The notes: a model not told the origin generated them from the sequence alone. Counted from the stretch's first letter, positions 54,022 through 63,466 are shown. The stretch: 64,000 nucleotides of DNA from Bacillus sp. 1NLA3E (GCF_000242895.2 NC_021171.1:1522001-1586000); one strand, 5' to 3'. Made by a program: numbers and translations.

Positions 54022-54060
54022 AGGTGCTCAGATCCTCATGGATTTGGGCCTTTTTTTTTG
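54022..54060 (+). terminator. Terminator after the kinase gene
   Basis: An imperfect stem (AGGTGCTCAGATCC with GGATTTGGGCC) is followed by a run of nine T. Confidence 0.8.
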
Positions 54061-54119
54061 ACATTTGAAATCGAATAGAGGGGACAATAAGCAAATTATG
54101 ATGAAACTTTCGTAAATGA

Positions 54120-54140
54120 TTTTCACCAAATTTTCACCAT
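54120..54140 (+). promoter_or_regulatory. Second TTTTCACC direct repeat
   Basis: TTTTCACC at 54120 and 54131, 11-bp period, then CAT. It matches 49993-50013 at nearly every base (AAA instead of AAG between). Confidence 0.65.
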
Positions 54141-54216
54141 CGGCTAGTAAAGTAACAGTTGTATCACAACACAATATTTTTCAAAATCAAAAAGAACAAT
54201 GTTTGGAGGAAATAAA

Positions 54217-55038
54217 TTGAAAAAGAATTATACAAAAATTGTACTGGATATACTGCTGGCCATTACTTTCGTGTTACTAATGAATCCAAGAGTGTTAAAC
54301 GGTTTACCATTTCATGAAATTGCTGGTCTGATAATAGGAGTAGCGATTCTTATCCACATTGGCTTGAACTATCATTGGGTGATCAATACAACCAAAAAGA
54401 TCTTTGATTCCAAACTTCATAGAAAAACACGATATAGTTATTTGCTAAACATACTGTTATTCATTTCGATGGCTGCAGTCATTATAACGGGTATTTTAAT
54501 TTCGAAGGTCGTTACTCCAAGTCTTGCCATTCAAAATAGTCATTCGATTCGAGAAATCCATGGTTTCTCTGCGGATGCAACCCTTGCGCTAGTTGGTCTT
54601 CATGTAGGATTACATTGGCAATGGATACTGAGTATTTGTAAAAGGGCGTTTAAATCAAAGGAAGGAAAATTTAGAAAGGGTGTTTTGGCATCAGTCGTCC
54701 TATCAATCGCCATTTTGGCAGGCGGAATTCAATGGTTTTCTACAACAGCTCCTGCAAACACTGATCATTTCAAACAAGGACAAGTGCAACAAAGTGGGCA
54801 GTCTACGAATAATGGAAACACATGGAATACAACGAATACTACTCAAACACCACCTGATGAACGATTTCGTGAAGGGGAATTTCGTGGAAAAGAAGGGCAC
54901 GGGGGTAAAAGCAACCCATTTCTTGTTGTTCTAAACTATTTTGCGATTTGGGCAGCAATCATCATTCCGACTTATTATCTAGAAAAGCGAATCTTAAGGA
55001 ACAAACGAAAATCAAGAGATGGTCAACTTCAAAATTAA
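54217..55038 (+). CDS. DUF4405-family membrane protein, possible b-type cytochrome
   Basis: 273 residues from TTG 54217 (RBS GGAGGAAAT). About five membrane helices with conserved His residues in the first four (PFHEIAGLIIG, IHIGLNYHWV, SIREIHGF, GLHVGLHWQW), the pattern of DUF4405 proteins thought to bind haem. A long Gln/Asn/Thr-rich extracytoplasmic loop precedes the last helix. It has the same regulator site upstream as the PspA operon, so it is probably a regulon member. Confidence 0.78.
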   Translation: MKKNYTKIVLDILLAITFVLLMNPRVLNGLPFHEIAGLIIGVAILIHIGLNYHWVINTTKKIFDSKLHRKTRYSYLLNILLFISMAAVIITGILISKVVTPSLAIQNSHSIREIHGFSADATLALVGLHVGLHWQWILSICKRAFKSKEGKFRKGVLASVVLSIAILAGGIQWFSTTAPANTDHFKQGQVQQSGQSTNNGNTWNTTNTTQTPPDERFREGEFRGKEGHGGKSNPFLVVLNYFAIWAAIIIPTYYLEKRILRNKRKSRDGQLQN

Positions 55039-55174
55039 AAAACGTTTCAATCATATAAGTGATTGCAGGTCGTATACTAGATTTCAGCTTTTAACAAAGC
55101 CTAAATTAGGAAACATAGTATACTGACATCTCTGCAGAATTAACATCATTAGGAAACTTTCTTTGAATGGGCCC

Positions 55175-55205
55175 CTTCAATATAAGATGGGGTTTTTTAA
55201 TTTGA
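55175..55205 (+). terminator. Weak terminator before the IS30 element
   Basis: GGCCCCTT...AAGATGGGG, followed by TTTTTTAA. The stem is short. Confidence 0.4.
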
Positions 55206-55245
55206 TATAACTGCCTCAAGGATATCAAAAAATAATAAAGGCTAG

Positions 55246-56433
55246 TTGTAAAATTAAATGCAACAGCTTAAAACGTGAAAAGCCACAGATAAACCGTGTA
55301 TGATTAAGTCGACTAAAACAAGATCATAACGGGAGGTTTATCTAATGGCTTGCACTAATTCTAGCACAACCCTACGGACTTTCAAACACCTTACTAGTTT
55401 CGAACGTGGAATGATAGCTGCCCTACACTCACAAGGCAAGTCCATGCAGGAAATCGCAGTTGGCATAGGACACGATCGTACGACTGTCTGGCGTGAAATT
55501 AAACGTGGTACTACAACACAGATGCGTTCGGATCGATCCACTTATCAGGCCTACTTTCCGGAAACAGGGCAGACAAAGTACGATACAAACCGAATGGTTT
55601 GTGGGGCTAAGATTAAGCTTGATCATTCACTGGAATTCATCCAATTTGCTGAGTCGAAGATACTGGATGACAAATGGTCCCCTGATGCTGTTTGTGGATT
55701 TGCCCAAGCCGGCGGTCTTTTTCAGGGTGCTACTGTATCCACAAAGACTCTATATAACTATATTGAACGTGGATTCATCGCAGTGAGAAACATTGATCTT
55801 CCTATGAAACTACGGCTAAATACAAAGAAAAAGCGAATACGCGTAAACAAGCGAATCTTTGGTCGCAGTATTATTGAACGTCCTGCAGAAATCGAAGACC
55901 GTAAGGAATTTGGCCACTGGGAGATTGATACTGTCATCGGAAAAAAAAGCCTAGACGAAGCTCTCTTAACAATTACTGAGCGGAAGACCCGTAAAGAAAT
56001 CATTATAAAGATTGCCTCTAAGGGAAGTGAGGCCGTAATTGCCTCGATTAATGAATTGCGAAATACCTATGGTTCTATGTTCTCTCGTGTATTCAAGACC
56101 ATTACTTCTGACAATGGCTCTGAGTTTGCAGAACTCGTCCCTACCCTAATCAACGAAGACACAGATATCTTCTATACTCATCCTTATACTTCTTCCGAAC
56201 GTGGCACGAATGAGCGCCACAACGGATTGATCCGTAGGTTTATTCCTAAAGGTAAAGCTATATCCTCCGTTGCGGATGAGACGATCTTGTACGTGGAGAA
56301 TTGGTGTAACCGCCTACCTAGAAAGATTCTCGCCTATCGAACGCCTGAGGAATGTTTTCTAGAAGAGCTCGAAAATATTGCATAAGTCACGGTGAGTCTG
56401 AACTTTCATGTTTTGTTGCATTTAATATTGCAA
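55246..56433 (+). mobile_element. IS30-family insertion sequence
   Basis: About 1.19 kb. The terminal inverted repeats TTGTAAAATTAAATGCAACA (55246-55265) and the complement of 56414-56433 (TTGCAATATTAAATGCAACA) agree at 18 of 20 positions. It contains one transposase gene. No clear target duplication was recognised. Confidence 0.85.
55345..56385 (+). CDS. IS30-family transposase
   Basis: 346 residues with the N-terminal helix-turn-helix (MQEIAVGIGHDRTTVWREIKRG) and the DDE core: Asp in FGHWEIDTVIGKK, Asp in TSDNGSEF, Glu in SSERGTNERHNGLIRRF. The length is normal and no stop interrupts it, so it may be active. The ATG follows GGGAGGT. Confidence 0.92.
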   Translation: MACTNSSTTLRTFKHLTSFERGMIAALHSQGKSMQEIAVGIGHDRTTVWREIKRGTTTQMRSDRSTYQAYFPETGQTKYDTNRMVCGAKIKLDHSLEFIQFAESKILDDKWSPDAVCGFAQAGGLFQGATVSTKTLYNYIERGFIAVRNIDLPMKLRLNTKKKRIRVNKRIFGRSIIERPAEIEDRKEFGHWEIDTVIGKKSLDEALLTITERKTRKEIIIKIASKGSEAVIASINELRNTYGSMFSRVFKTITSDNGSEFAELVPTLINEDTDIFYTHPYTSSERGTNERHNGLIRRFIPKGKAISSVADETILYVENWCNRLPRKILAYRTPEECFLEELENIA

Positions 56434-56497
56434 TTTACCAAAAAATAATAAATATTGTAAATTTAAATATAAAATGGAAATATTTTTAATTTTCTTT

Positions 56498-56503
56498 TAT
56501 AAT
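56498..56503 (+). promoter_or_regulatory. Probable original promoter -10 of the PBP gene
   Basis: TATAAT lies just before the TnpB element. If the element is removed, this box would be about 60 bp upstream of the PBP start. No good -35 is seen, so the call is tentative. Confidence 0.35.
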
Positions 56504-56540
56504 GGAGATTAGATTGGGTGTTGGTGAATTAAGGTCCATA

Positions 56541-57955
56541 CTTGAACTACCCCTCCTTAACACCCTTACGGGTTGTTTGAAGAAGGGGATTCCTAAGAAC
56601 ACCAGTGTATCCACTAGTTATTGATTAGGCGATCCCCGCAGTCCCTGCGGATAGAAGTCTTAGGGCTTCGTTTTTAAGATTGATTCCCGCGTTAATATCT
56701 CGATTATGATGGGTATGACATTTAGGGCATTCCCATTCACGTAATCTGAGATTTTTAACGTCTTTGTTTTTGTAGCCACAACTAGAACAAAGCTGGCTAC
56801 TAGCGAAGTTTTTTGAAACGGTTACCACTTGTCTGTTGTTCCATTTAGCTTTGTATTCGATCATCCATTTGAATTGTGACCAAGATACTTCGCTGATTGC
56901 TTTAGCAAGATGGTGGTTCTTTAACATGTTCGATACGGACAAATCCTCCATCCCAATAATGTCGTGGTTTTTGACAATCTTGGAAGATATCTTGTCCAAA
57001 TAATCTTTTCTTGCATTCACAATTTTTTCATGAATACATGCGACTTTTCTTTTGGCCTTAAACCAGTTCGCACCACCTATCGTTCGTCTGCTCATAACTT
57101 TTTGCGCATGACCTAATTTTTCTTCTAATGAACGAAAAAACTTCGGATTAGGGTAAATCGTTCCATCCGAAAGAATAGCGAAATCTTTCAGTCCTACATC
57201 AATACCAATTGCTGAATTAGTTATAGGCAATTCTTTTACTTCTGATTCAGTAGCTAAAGAAACAAAATATTTACCAGAGGGGTTTCTTCTGATGGTGGCA
57301 CTTATAATACGACCTTCGACTTCACGACTTTTTGCAAAACGGACGTACCCTAGTTTGGGGAGTTTGATGTGGTTGTCTATGACAGCTATATTTCCGTTTG
57401 TATATTTTGTTGTATACGATTGCACTGGATTCTTTTTTGACTTAAAGCGAGGTTGTTTATTTTGCTTTTTGTAGTAGCGACCATAGGAATCAGCTAAATT
57501 TTCAACTGATTTTTGCAAAGCAATACTATCGACTTCTTTCAAAAAAGAGTACTGTTTCTTCAGTTCAGGTAGCGATTTAACAGTTTCAAATTTGTTTAAG
57601 AATTTGCCTTTCCAGTTATTCGCTGGGAGCTGACCGTTTTGTCTCATTTCTTCGACGATATACCAGTAAGCATCTTTTTCTTTTTGTTTACCAAGAAAGA
57701 AATTGAAAACAAATCTTGAACAGCCAATGGTTTTGTTAATCTTTTCAATTTGTTTTTTATTTGGGTAGATGCGGAACTTGTAAGCCTTGTTTACTAGCAT
57801 ATATTTCACCTCGCCAAACAGGAACGTTTGTTCTTATTATAACACAAGGAAGCAAGTTTTGGCTATCGCCAACCGACATTCATCCCCTCCCTACTCATTG
57901 GGCTTCGCCCTTCACATTCCTTGAGGAAGGGGTATTCTGTCGGAAGGATGATAAA
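56541..57955 (-). mobile_element. IS200/IS605-type (IS1341-like) element with tnpB only
   Basis: The left end (minus-strand view) shows TTTAT then an imperfect palindrome (57880-57935, ACCCCTTCCTCAAGG...GAGGGGATG). The right end has a similar palindrome (CCCCTTCTTC...AAGGAGGGG, about 56549-56587) and ends TTCAAG. No tnpA is present, so it needs a Y1 transposase from elsewhere. The limits are approximate. Confidence 0.7.
56625..57809 (-). CDS. tnpB: RNA-guided nuclease TnpB
   Basis: 394 residues. RuvC residues are in place: Asp in [12 protein letters not shown], Glu in [11 protein letters not shown], Asp in [13 protein letters not shown], with a zinc finger [10 protein letters not shown]...CPKC. 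The N-terminal domain ([23 protein letters not shown]) and C-terminal GTAGIA are typical. It is full length. The 3' part with the right-end palindrome is expected to encode its omega RNA. TnpB cuts DNA next to the element's TAM and favours retention of the element. Confidence 0.93.
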   Translation of the reverse strand: MKYMLVNKAYKFRIYPNKKQIEKINKTIGCSRFVFNFFLGKQKEKDAYWYIVEEMRQNGQLPANNWKGKFLNKFETVKSLPELKKQYSFLKEVDSIALQKSVENLADSYGRYYKKQNKQPRFKSKKNPVQSYTTKYTNGNIAVIDNHIKLPKLGYVRFAKSREVEGRIISATIRRNPSGKYFVSLATESEVKELPITNSAIGIDVGLKDFAILSDGTIYPNPKFFRSLEEKLGHAQKVMSRRTIGGANWFKAKRKVACIHEKIVNARKDYLDKISSKIVKNHDIIGMEDLSVSNMLKNHHLAKAISEVSWSQFKWMIEYKAKWNNRQVVTVSKNFASSQLCSSCGYKNKDVKNLRLREWECPKCHTHHNRDINAGINLKNEALRLLSAGTAGIA

Positions 57956-57972
57956 AGGAAGTGTTCGATTCA

Positions 57973-60069
57973 GTGAATAAAAAGAAAAAGAAAAAAACAC
58001 ATGTCCCGTTTCGTTTAAACATGTTGTTTTTTGTTGTGTTTTTGTTGTTTTCAACTTTGATCCTTCGCCTTGGTATTGTCCAAATTGTTTATGGGGATGA
58101 TTTTAAGCGTGAAATAGAACGGACTGAAGATGTCACGGTAAATAATCCAGTTCCACGCGGAAAAATGTTTGATCGGAGTGGGAAAGTGATTGTTGATAAT
58201 ATTCCGTTGAACGCGATTACTTACACAAAGTATCAAGGAACGGAGCAGAAGGAAATGTTAAAAGTTGCCCAACGGTTAGCAAAACTAATCGAAAAGGACA
58301 CTTCAAAGATTCAGGAACGTGATAAAAAGGATTACTGGATCATGATGCACCCTAATTTGGCTAAAAAGAAAATTAAACAAAAAGAATGGGACAAATACGA
58401 AGCGAAAAAGTTGAATGATAAGGACATTTACAGGCTCCAGCTAGAGCGGATCACTGAAAAAGAAATGAACGGACTGTCAGCGGATGACCTTGAAGTGTTG
58501 GCCATTTTTAGAGAGTTTAATAGCGGATACGCTCTAACACCGCAAATTGTGAAAAATGACGGCGTAACAGACAAGGAATTTGCTGTTGTCAGTGAGAATT
58601 TAGAAAATCTTCCAGGAGTAGATACCACTACCGATTGGAAGCGAAGATATGCTTTTACTAATACATTAAAATCGGTGCTTGGCAACATTACCACCTCTGA
58701 TGAAGGACTCCCGTCAGAGCAATTGGATTATTATTTATCACGAGATTATAACCGCAATGACCGAGTTGGGAAAAGCTATCTTGAATTGCAGTACGAAGAT
58801 GTTCTTTCAGGCCAAAAGGCAAAGGTGAAAAATAACACCGATAAGGCTGGAAACGTGATATCTACTGAAGTAATTTCTGAAGGGCAACGTGGGAAAGATC
58901 TTGTCTTATCGATTGATATGGACTTGCAGTTACAAGTAGAAAAAATCATTGAGGATCGGCTGTCGGAAGCAAAAAAAATGCCAGGTACTGCTTTGCTTGA
59001 CCGCGCCTACGTCGTGTTGATGGATCCACATACTGGTGAGATTTTAACAATGGCAGGTAAGCGAATTGTCAAAAATGAAGTAACCGGAAAACAGGAAATG
59101 CAAGATGATGCACTTGGTAGCTTTACGACATCTTATAATGTTGGATCAGCTGTTAAAGGTGCAACAGTTTTAACAGGATATCAAACAGGTGCTATTTCAC
59201 CAAGGTCTAAATGGTTGGATACTCCATTGAAAATTAAAGATACACCGGTTAAAAAATCATGGACCCCTGGTGGTATGGGGTTGATTGATGATCTGTATGC
59301 ATTAAAACGATCTTCAAACGTATATATGTTTATGACAGCTATTGCCATCGGAAAAGGTCATTATGTTGAGGGCCGTCCTCTGCCTTTAGATATTAAGGCA
59401 TTTGATACAATTCGTAATTCATTTGGTCAATTTGGACTTGGGGTTAGAACAGGGATTGATTTACCGAATGAAACCGCTGGCTTTAAAGGGCCTAATGAAT
59501 CAGGAAAATTACTTGATATAGTGATTGGCCAGTATGATACTTATTCAGCGATGCAGCTTGCACAGTATGTATCCACAATTGCTAATAAAGGTTACCGAAT
59601 TCAACCTCATATCGTTAAGGAAATTCGCGAACCCCTTTTGGATAGTGATTTGCTTGGTCCGATTACCAAAGAAATTACACCAAATATTTTAAATCGGCTT
59701 GATATGAAGGATGAGTGGATTGAACGTGTTCAGACGGGCTTCCGTCTAGTTATGTCGGATCCACAAGGAACAGGTACCGGGACTTTTGGTATCAAACCAT
59801 ACAGCCCAGCCGGAAAGACGGGAACTGCCGAAGCGTTTTACGATGGCCCAGAACGGAAAAAATTCGGAAAAGAACCTCCAGAGACGATGAATTTAAGTCT
59901 AGTTAGCTATGCACCGTCAGATAATCCTGAAATAGCAATGGCTGTGCTAGTTCCATGGGCGTACCAAGGAAGTACAGATAATCATGCAAACTTGAAAATA
60001 GGCAGCGATACAATGGATGCCTATTTCAATTTAAAACAAGCTCGCGAAGCACAGGCTCAAATTCAATAA
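57973..60069 (+). CDS. Class B penicillin-binding protein (PBP2/PbpA-type transpeptidase)
   Basis: 698 residues from GTG 57973, preceded by AAGGAAGTG. The frame is open from a GTG 12 nt earlier, which lacks room for a ribosome site. One N-terminal membrane helix (about 15-35), the dimerisation domain, and a transpeptidase domain with S392-A-V-K, S447-S-N and K615-T-G. It builds lateral wall peptidoglycan. In-frame sequence after the TAA reads STTPNTENDNTAQTTEQSKG then TGA, so the usual polar tail was probably lost by a stop mutation. The TnpB element lies just upstream. Confidence 0.9.
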   Translation: MNKKKKKKTHVPFRLNMLFFVVFLLFSTLILRLGIVQIVYGDDFKREIERTEDVTVNNPVPRGKMFDRSGKVIVDNIPLNAITYTKYQGTEQKEMLKVAQRLAKLIEKDTSKIQERDKKDYWIMMHPNLAKKKIKQKEWDKYEAKKLNDKDIYRLQLERITEKEMNGLSADDLEVLAIFREFNSGYALTPQIVKNDGVTDKEFAVVSENLENLPGVDTTTDWKRRYAFTNTLKSVLGNITTSDEGLPSEQLDYYLSRDYNRNDRVGKSYLELQYEDVLSGQKAKVKNNTDKAGNVISTEVISEGQRGKDLVLSIDMDLQLQVEKIIEDRLSEAKKMPGTALLDRAYVVLMDPHTGEILTMAGKRIVKNEVTGKQEMQDDALGSFTTSYNVGSAVKGATVLTGYQTGAISPRSKWLDTPLKIKDTPVKKSWTPGGMGLIDDLYALKRSSNVYMFMTAIAIGKGHYVEGRPLPLDIKAFDTIRNSFGQFGLGVRTGIDLPNETAGFKGPNESGKLLDIVIGQYDTYSAMQLAQYVSTIANKGYRIQPHIVKEIREPLLDSDLLGPITKEITPNILNRLDMKDEWIERVQTGFRLVMSDPQGTGTGTFGIKPYSPAGKTGTAEAFYDGPERKKFGKEPPETMNLSLVSYAPSDNPEIAMAVLVPWAYQGSTDNHANLKIGSDTMDAYFNLKQAREAQAQIQ

Positions 60070-60122
60070 AGCACCACGCCAAATACGGAAAATGACAATA
60101 CTGCTCAAACTACTGAGCAAAG

Positions 60123-60160
60123 CAAAGGTTGACATAACCTTTGTATGTCCTCTTTTTTGT
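60123..60160 (+). terminator. Terminator after the PBP gene
   Basis: CAAAGGTT and AACCTTTG around a 5-nt loop, then TATGTCCTCTTTTTT. It lies right where the longer PBP frame would end. Confidence 0.75.
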
Positions 60161-60188
60161 GGAAAGTCGGTAGGATAAACGGCCGATG

Positions 60189-60302
60189 TTATCCGATTTG
60201 TGCGAAAGAGGTCAAATTGAACAAGATGCGGATGTAATTACATTCCTCTGCCGTGATGACTATTACCATAAAGATTCCGATTCAATTAATGATGCAAAGT
60301 AG
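60189..60302 (+). pseudogene. Replicative helicase DnaB C-terminal fragment
   Basis: The frame reads [32 protein letters not shown], the conserved end of DnaB (LSDLRESGAIEQDADVVxFLYRDDYY), then stops. Nothing else of the gene is present, so it is a relic, perhaps from a plasmid or phage. Confidence 0.75.
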
Positions 60303-60377
60303 AAGGTTAATCATTTACGAAATAACAGTATTGGATAACTAAAAGACTACGTTTCAATGATTTTCCTTTTACGAAAT

Positions 60378-60412
60378 AAAAAAGCTGTCTCAATGACAGC
60401 TTTTTTTTATTT
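60378..60412. terminator. Bidirectional terminator
   Basis: AAAAAAGCTGTC pairs with GACAGCTTTTTT, loop TCAAT. A/T runs on both sides. Confidence 0.85.
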
Positions 60413-60635
60413 CCAAATATTGTTTTCCAACATCTTCATTATGAATTTCTCCTTGAAAACTTAGTTTGATTATTTAATTAAAATTCGACTGCATGTTAAT
60501 CAAAAACTCTAAAAAGATGAACAACAATCCTTGTATATACTCGCGATTTAATAGCTGACCAAAACCCGGTAAAACAACACTCTAGAGAACCTTATCATTG
60601 GTTTGATCATTTTAGTTTTTCCCATCCAATCCAAC

Positions 60636-61676
60636 TCACTTCTCATCACTTGCTAACTTTTCCCTGTCCGTTGCTTGTGGTGGTTGTTCCAACCAACCGT
60701 TGTCAATCATAATATTTGCACCATCTTCCGCATATGCGGTGATTTCCGTCAAGAGTCGAGCGTAATGTGTTCCCAAATCACGTCTAGGACTTTGACCGAT
60801 ACTCATACCATAATGTCCTATGCCCGCCATGTTCAATGCTGCAACATGGCCCATCATTAGTTTGTCAGAGAAGGGAGCAATGGTTGAATCTATGGGTAAT
60901 GTACTCCATGCACTGGCCGAAGGAAGATATTCTTTACTTAATATCGAACCAAACACTTCCACATGCTTATCGGCAATATTCCTGCCCCTTACCATATAAT
61001 CACGAACTTGTTCGGACTTGGCGACCTGACTAAATCCGATTAACAAAGTTCGACCTAACTGATTTTGAATTAAATTATAGTAAATATTAGCAATTTCAAT
61101 GGCGTTTAAGGGTCTACGCTGAGTAACAAACCAACCCGCTAAGTAGCTTTGCTTTTGAACGTATTCCACCACTTTGGGTTTTGGAATGAAAGGAGATCTT
61201 ATGAATGTCCCTTTTTTTAACATGATTTCAGTTGCCTTATTGAGCAGAGTTGATGATTCATTCAAACACTCCGTATAGTATTCACACATGTCCAAACGGG
61301 CTGAATTGGAAAGATTAATTGTATATGCCGTTAAACCAATTTTCCCGATATTTTGAATGTAGAAAAGATAAAAATCATCGGTAAACAAACGTGGCGCTTC
61401 GCTATTTACATCATGTTCAACTGAAAAACCATCTGGAACGGGAAACTGTTCTTCGTTAAAAAACGATTTCAATTTTTGTGCATGTGCTTGAGATGTCTGC
61501 ATGGCATATTCAAGTACGGAACGAACTTCTTGATCCTTAACATTGGATAAAAAGGTTCCAATTGTACAGATTGCCATCGTATCGTTCATATAGGATTGCC
61601 ATATGTTAGCTATTTCAGATGCAGATAATTCAACTTTATGTTCTGTTTGTGGAGAATCCGGGTTTTCTGTTTGCAT
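60636..61676 (-). CDS. DUF3231 family protein
   Basis: 346 residues built of two similar ferritin-like four-helix halves: ELSASEIANIWQSYMNDTMAICTIGTFLSN at the start and PLNAIEIANIYYNLIQNQLGRTLLIGFSQV in the middle. This duplicated pattern identifies DUF3231, found in spore formers; function unknown. The ATG at 61676 is preceded by CGGAGGAATGG. A short tail of a second copy seems to remain upstream (about 61705-61770). Confidence 0.85.
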   Translation of the reverse strand: MQTENPDSPQTEHKVELSASEIANIWQSYMNDTMAICTIGTFLSNVKDQEVRSVLEYAMQTSQAHAQKLKSFFNEEQFPVPDGFSVEHDVNSEAPRLFTDDFYLFYIQNIGKIGLTAYTINLSNSARLDMCEYYTECLNESSTLLNKATEIMLKKGTFIRSPFIPKPKVVEYVQKQSYLAGWFVTQRRPLNAIEIANIYYNLIQNQLGRTLLIGFSQVAKSEQVRDYMVRGRNIADKHVEVFGSILSKEYLPSASAWSTLPIDSTIAPFSDKLMMGHVAALNMAGIGHYGMSIGQSPRRDLGTHYARLLTEITAYAEDGANIMIDNGWLEQPPQATDREKLASDEK

Positions 61677-61689
61677 GATCCATTCCTCC

Positions 61690-62150
61690 GAATTGGTTAT
61701 TTGTTAATTGATATTGATCCTCTGCTTGTGGTGGTTCTTCTATCATTATTTCAGCAATCTCTACTTAATTAGTTGCATTTGAAGGTTTCTCCTTTGGCAT
61801 CTTTGTATGTATCTCACATAGCAAACATATATAGACAAGGATAGAACATAAACTATTGGTAATTTGTTGCTTTGATTGCTTCTATAATGTTTCATTGAAG
61901 CTAAACAAAATCACAATGTTAAAATGACTATTCACATTAATGAGGAACTCCAAAAAAATAAAAACTATTCCTTTCACCTATCTTTAATTTAATATCTGAG
62001 CAAAACCTGGAAGAGCTATACTCCACAGAATAGCATCTACTTATATGTCATAATTATATTGTCCTTATAATTAGTTATAATTTTAATATTTACTACAAGA
62101 AAAATAATATGAAATAAATTGCTTATTTCTTCTTCAATGAAGGAGTGCGT
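61690..62150. other. Gene-free region with a paralogue tail relic
   Basis: On the minus strand near 61705-61770 the fragment MIEEPPQAEDQYQLT resembles the C-terminal end of the DUF3231 protein (WLEQPPQATDREKL). Otherwise AT-rich with no recognised gene. Confidence 0.4.
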
Positions 62151-62153
62151 TAG

Positions 62154-62368
62154 TTGAAGAAAAATAAGCAATTTACATCGTTTAGCCATCTAAAGTTAAA
62201 TATGGTAGAAATTAGGACTGCCATAGAAAACAAAAAGAGTAGAAGCATCCCTGAAAGATTAGGATTCGTTAATGAGGGAAGTATCAGGCAAGCAGAATGT
62301 TATATGACCATTTTGTTGACCACATCGTTTATGGAATGTTAGCAATTGAATGGAATAAAAATAGATAA
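62154..62368 (+). pseudogene. Frameshifted GNAT acetyltransferase relic (RimL/YdaF type)
   Basis: The frame from 62154 gives HLKLNMVEIRTAIENKKSRSIPERLGFVNEGSIRQAE, the acetyl-CoA binding end of a RimL/YdaF-like acetyltransferase. A frame change near 62298-62305 continues as YDHFVDHIVYGMLAIEWNKNR. The N-terminal half is missing. Confidence 0.65.
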
Positions 62369-62436
62369 CCTCCTTAAAGCTACAGGTGCTTTTTATCAGT
62401 ATATAAAATATTAACCTATTGATAAAATCGATTAAT

Positions 62437-62464
62437 ATTCATTTTATAAATAGATAAAATGAAT
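62437..62464. promoter_or_regulatory. Perfect 11-bp inverted repeat upstream of the ABC binding protein
   Basis: ATTCATTTTAT (62437-62447) and ATAAAATGAAT (62454-62464) flank a 6-nt spacer, about 87 bp before the start. It is a candidate operator. Confidence 0.55.
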
Positions 62465-62550
62465 TTATAAACAAAATACATTTACCTATAATGAAAGAGG
62501 CTAGGTATTTTGTTCTATTAGCACAATAACAACTGAGGTGGGTATCTTAA

Positions 62551-63450
62551 ATGAAAAAGTGGATTTCTACGATAATTCTCGTTATGCTAGTATTTTCTTT
62601 ATCAGCATGCGGTCAGCAAGATAATAAATCAAATGAAGGAAAAAAAGAAACAAAAACAGATGAAGTGTTTAAAATTGGAGCTATTCCAGATCAAAATGCC
62701 ACAGATCTAGGAAAAGGAATGACGGCGGTTGCTAACTATTTAAGTGAAAAAACAGGCTTAAAGGTTGAATTTGTTCCGTCTGTTGATTATGCAGCATTAG
62801 TAGCTGGATTCCAACGCGGTGAAATTCATATGGCTTGGTTTGGCGGCTTAACAAGTGTACAGGCAAGAAATCTAGTACCGAATGCAGAATCAATTGTACA
62901 GCGCCCACGTGATGCAGAATTCCATTCAGTTTTTATTACACAAGCGGATTCAGGAATAGCCAAACTAGAAGACATAAAAGGCGTTTCCTTTACATTTGGA
63001 AGTGAAAGCTCTACTTCCGGACACTTAATGCCTCGATATTTTATGATGGAAGCTGGCCTTAACCCAGATAAGGACTTAGATGGCAAGCCAAATTACTCAG
63101 GTTCCCATGATGCTACTTATAAATTAGTTGAATCCGGTGCGTTTAAAGCAGGTGCTTTGAATGAAGCTGTATGGGAAGCTGCTGTAAACGAAGGAAAAGT
63201 AGACACCAATAAAGTAAAAGTTTTTTATACCACTCCAGCTTATTTCGATTATAACTGGACAATTAACAGTAATGTCGATGACGAATTTGGCAAAGGAACA
63301 GCGCAAAAAGTGAAGGATGCTCTTTTGACCATTAACACCGACCAAAAGGAAATTACCGATTTCTTCCAAACGGATAAATTTGTTGAAACGAAGAATGAGA
63401 ATTACAAAAAAATCGAAAAGGTTGCTAAAGATTTAAAGATTATTAAGTAG
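62551..63450 (+). CDS. PhnD-like ABC transporter substrate-binding lipoprotein, possibly for selenate/selenium oxyanion
   Basis: 299 residues with a lipoprotein signal peptide (lipobox LSAC at about residues 16-19). The core resembles PhnD/PtxB-type periplasmic-binding proteins: IGAIPDQNATDLGKGM, VDYAALVAGFQRGEIHMAWFGGLT, TFGSESSTSGHLMPRYFM, and AGALNEAVWE. These motifs agree with what I recall of the putative selenate ABC transporter binding-protein family, which is linked to selenium genes. Phosphonate or phosphite is the alternative. An ATPase gene follows 16 bp downstream. Confidence 0.75.
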   Translation: MKKWISTIILVMLVFSLSACGQQDNKSNEGKKETKTDEVFKIGAIPDQNATDLGKGMTAVANYLSEKTGLKVEFVPSVDYAALVAGFQRGEIHMAWFGGLTSVQARNLVPNAESIVQRPRDAEFHSVFITQADSGIAKLEDIKGVSFTFGSESSTSGHLMPRYFMMEAGLNPDKDLDGKPNYSGSHDATYKLVESGAFKAGALNEAVWEAAVNEGKVDTNKVKVFYTTPAYFDYNWTINSNVDDEFGKGTAQKVKDALLTINTDQKEITDFFQTDKFVETKNENYKKIEKVAKDLKIIK

Positions 63451-63466
63451 AAGGATGTAGACATAG

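Noticed and set aside
55040-55130. A further copy of the GC-rich repeat suggested by TTTCAGCTTTTAACAAAGCCTAA
   Set aside because: Only an end-like piece is present, with no core or second end, so it is not listed as a copy.
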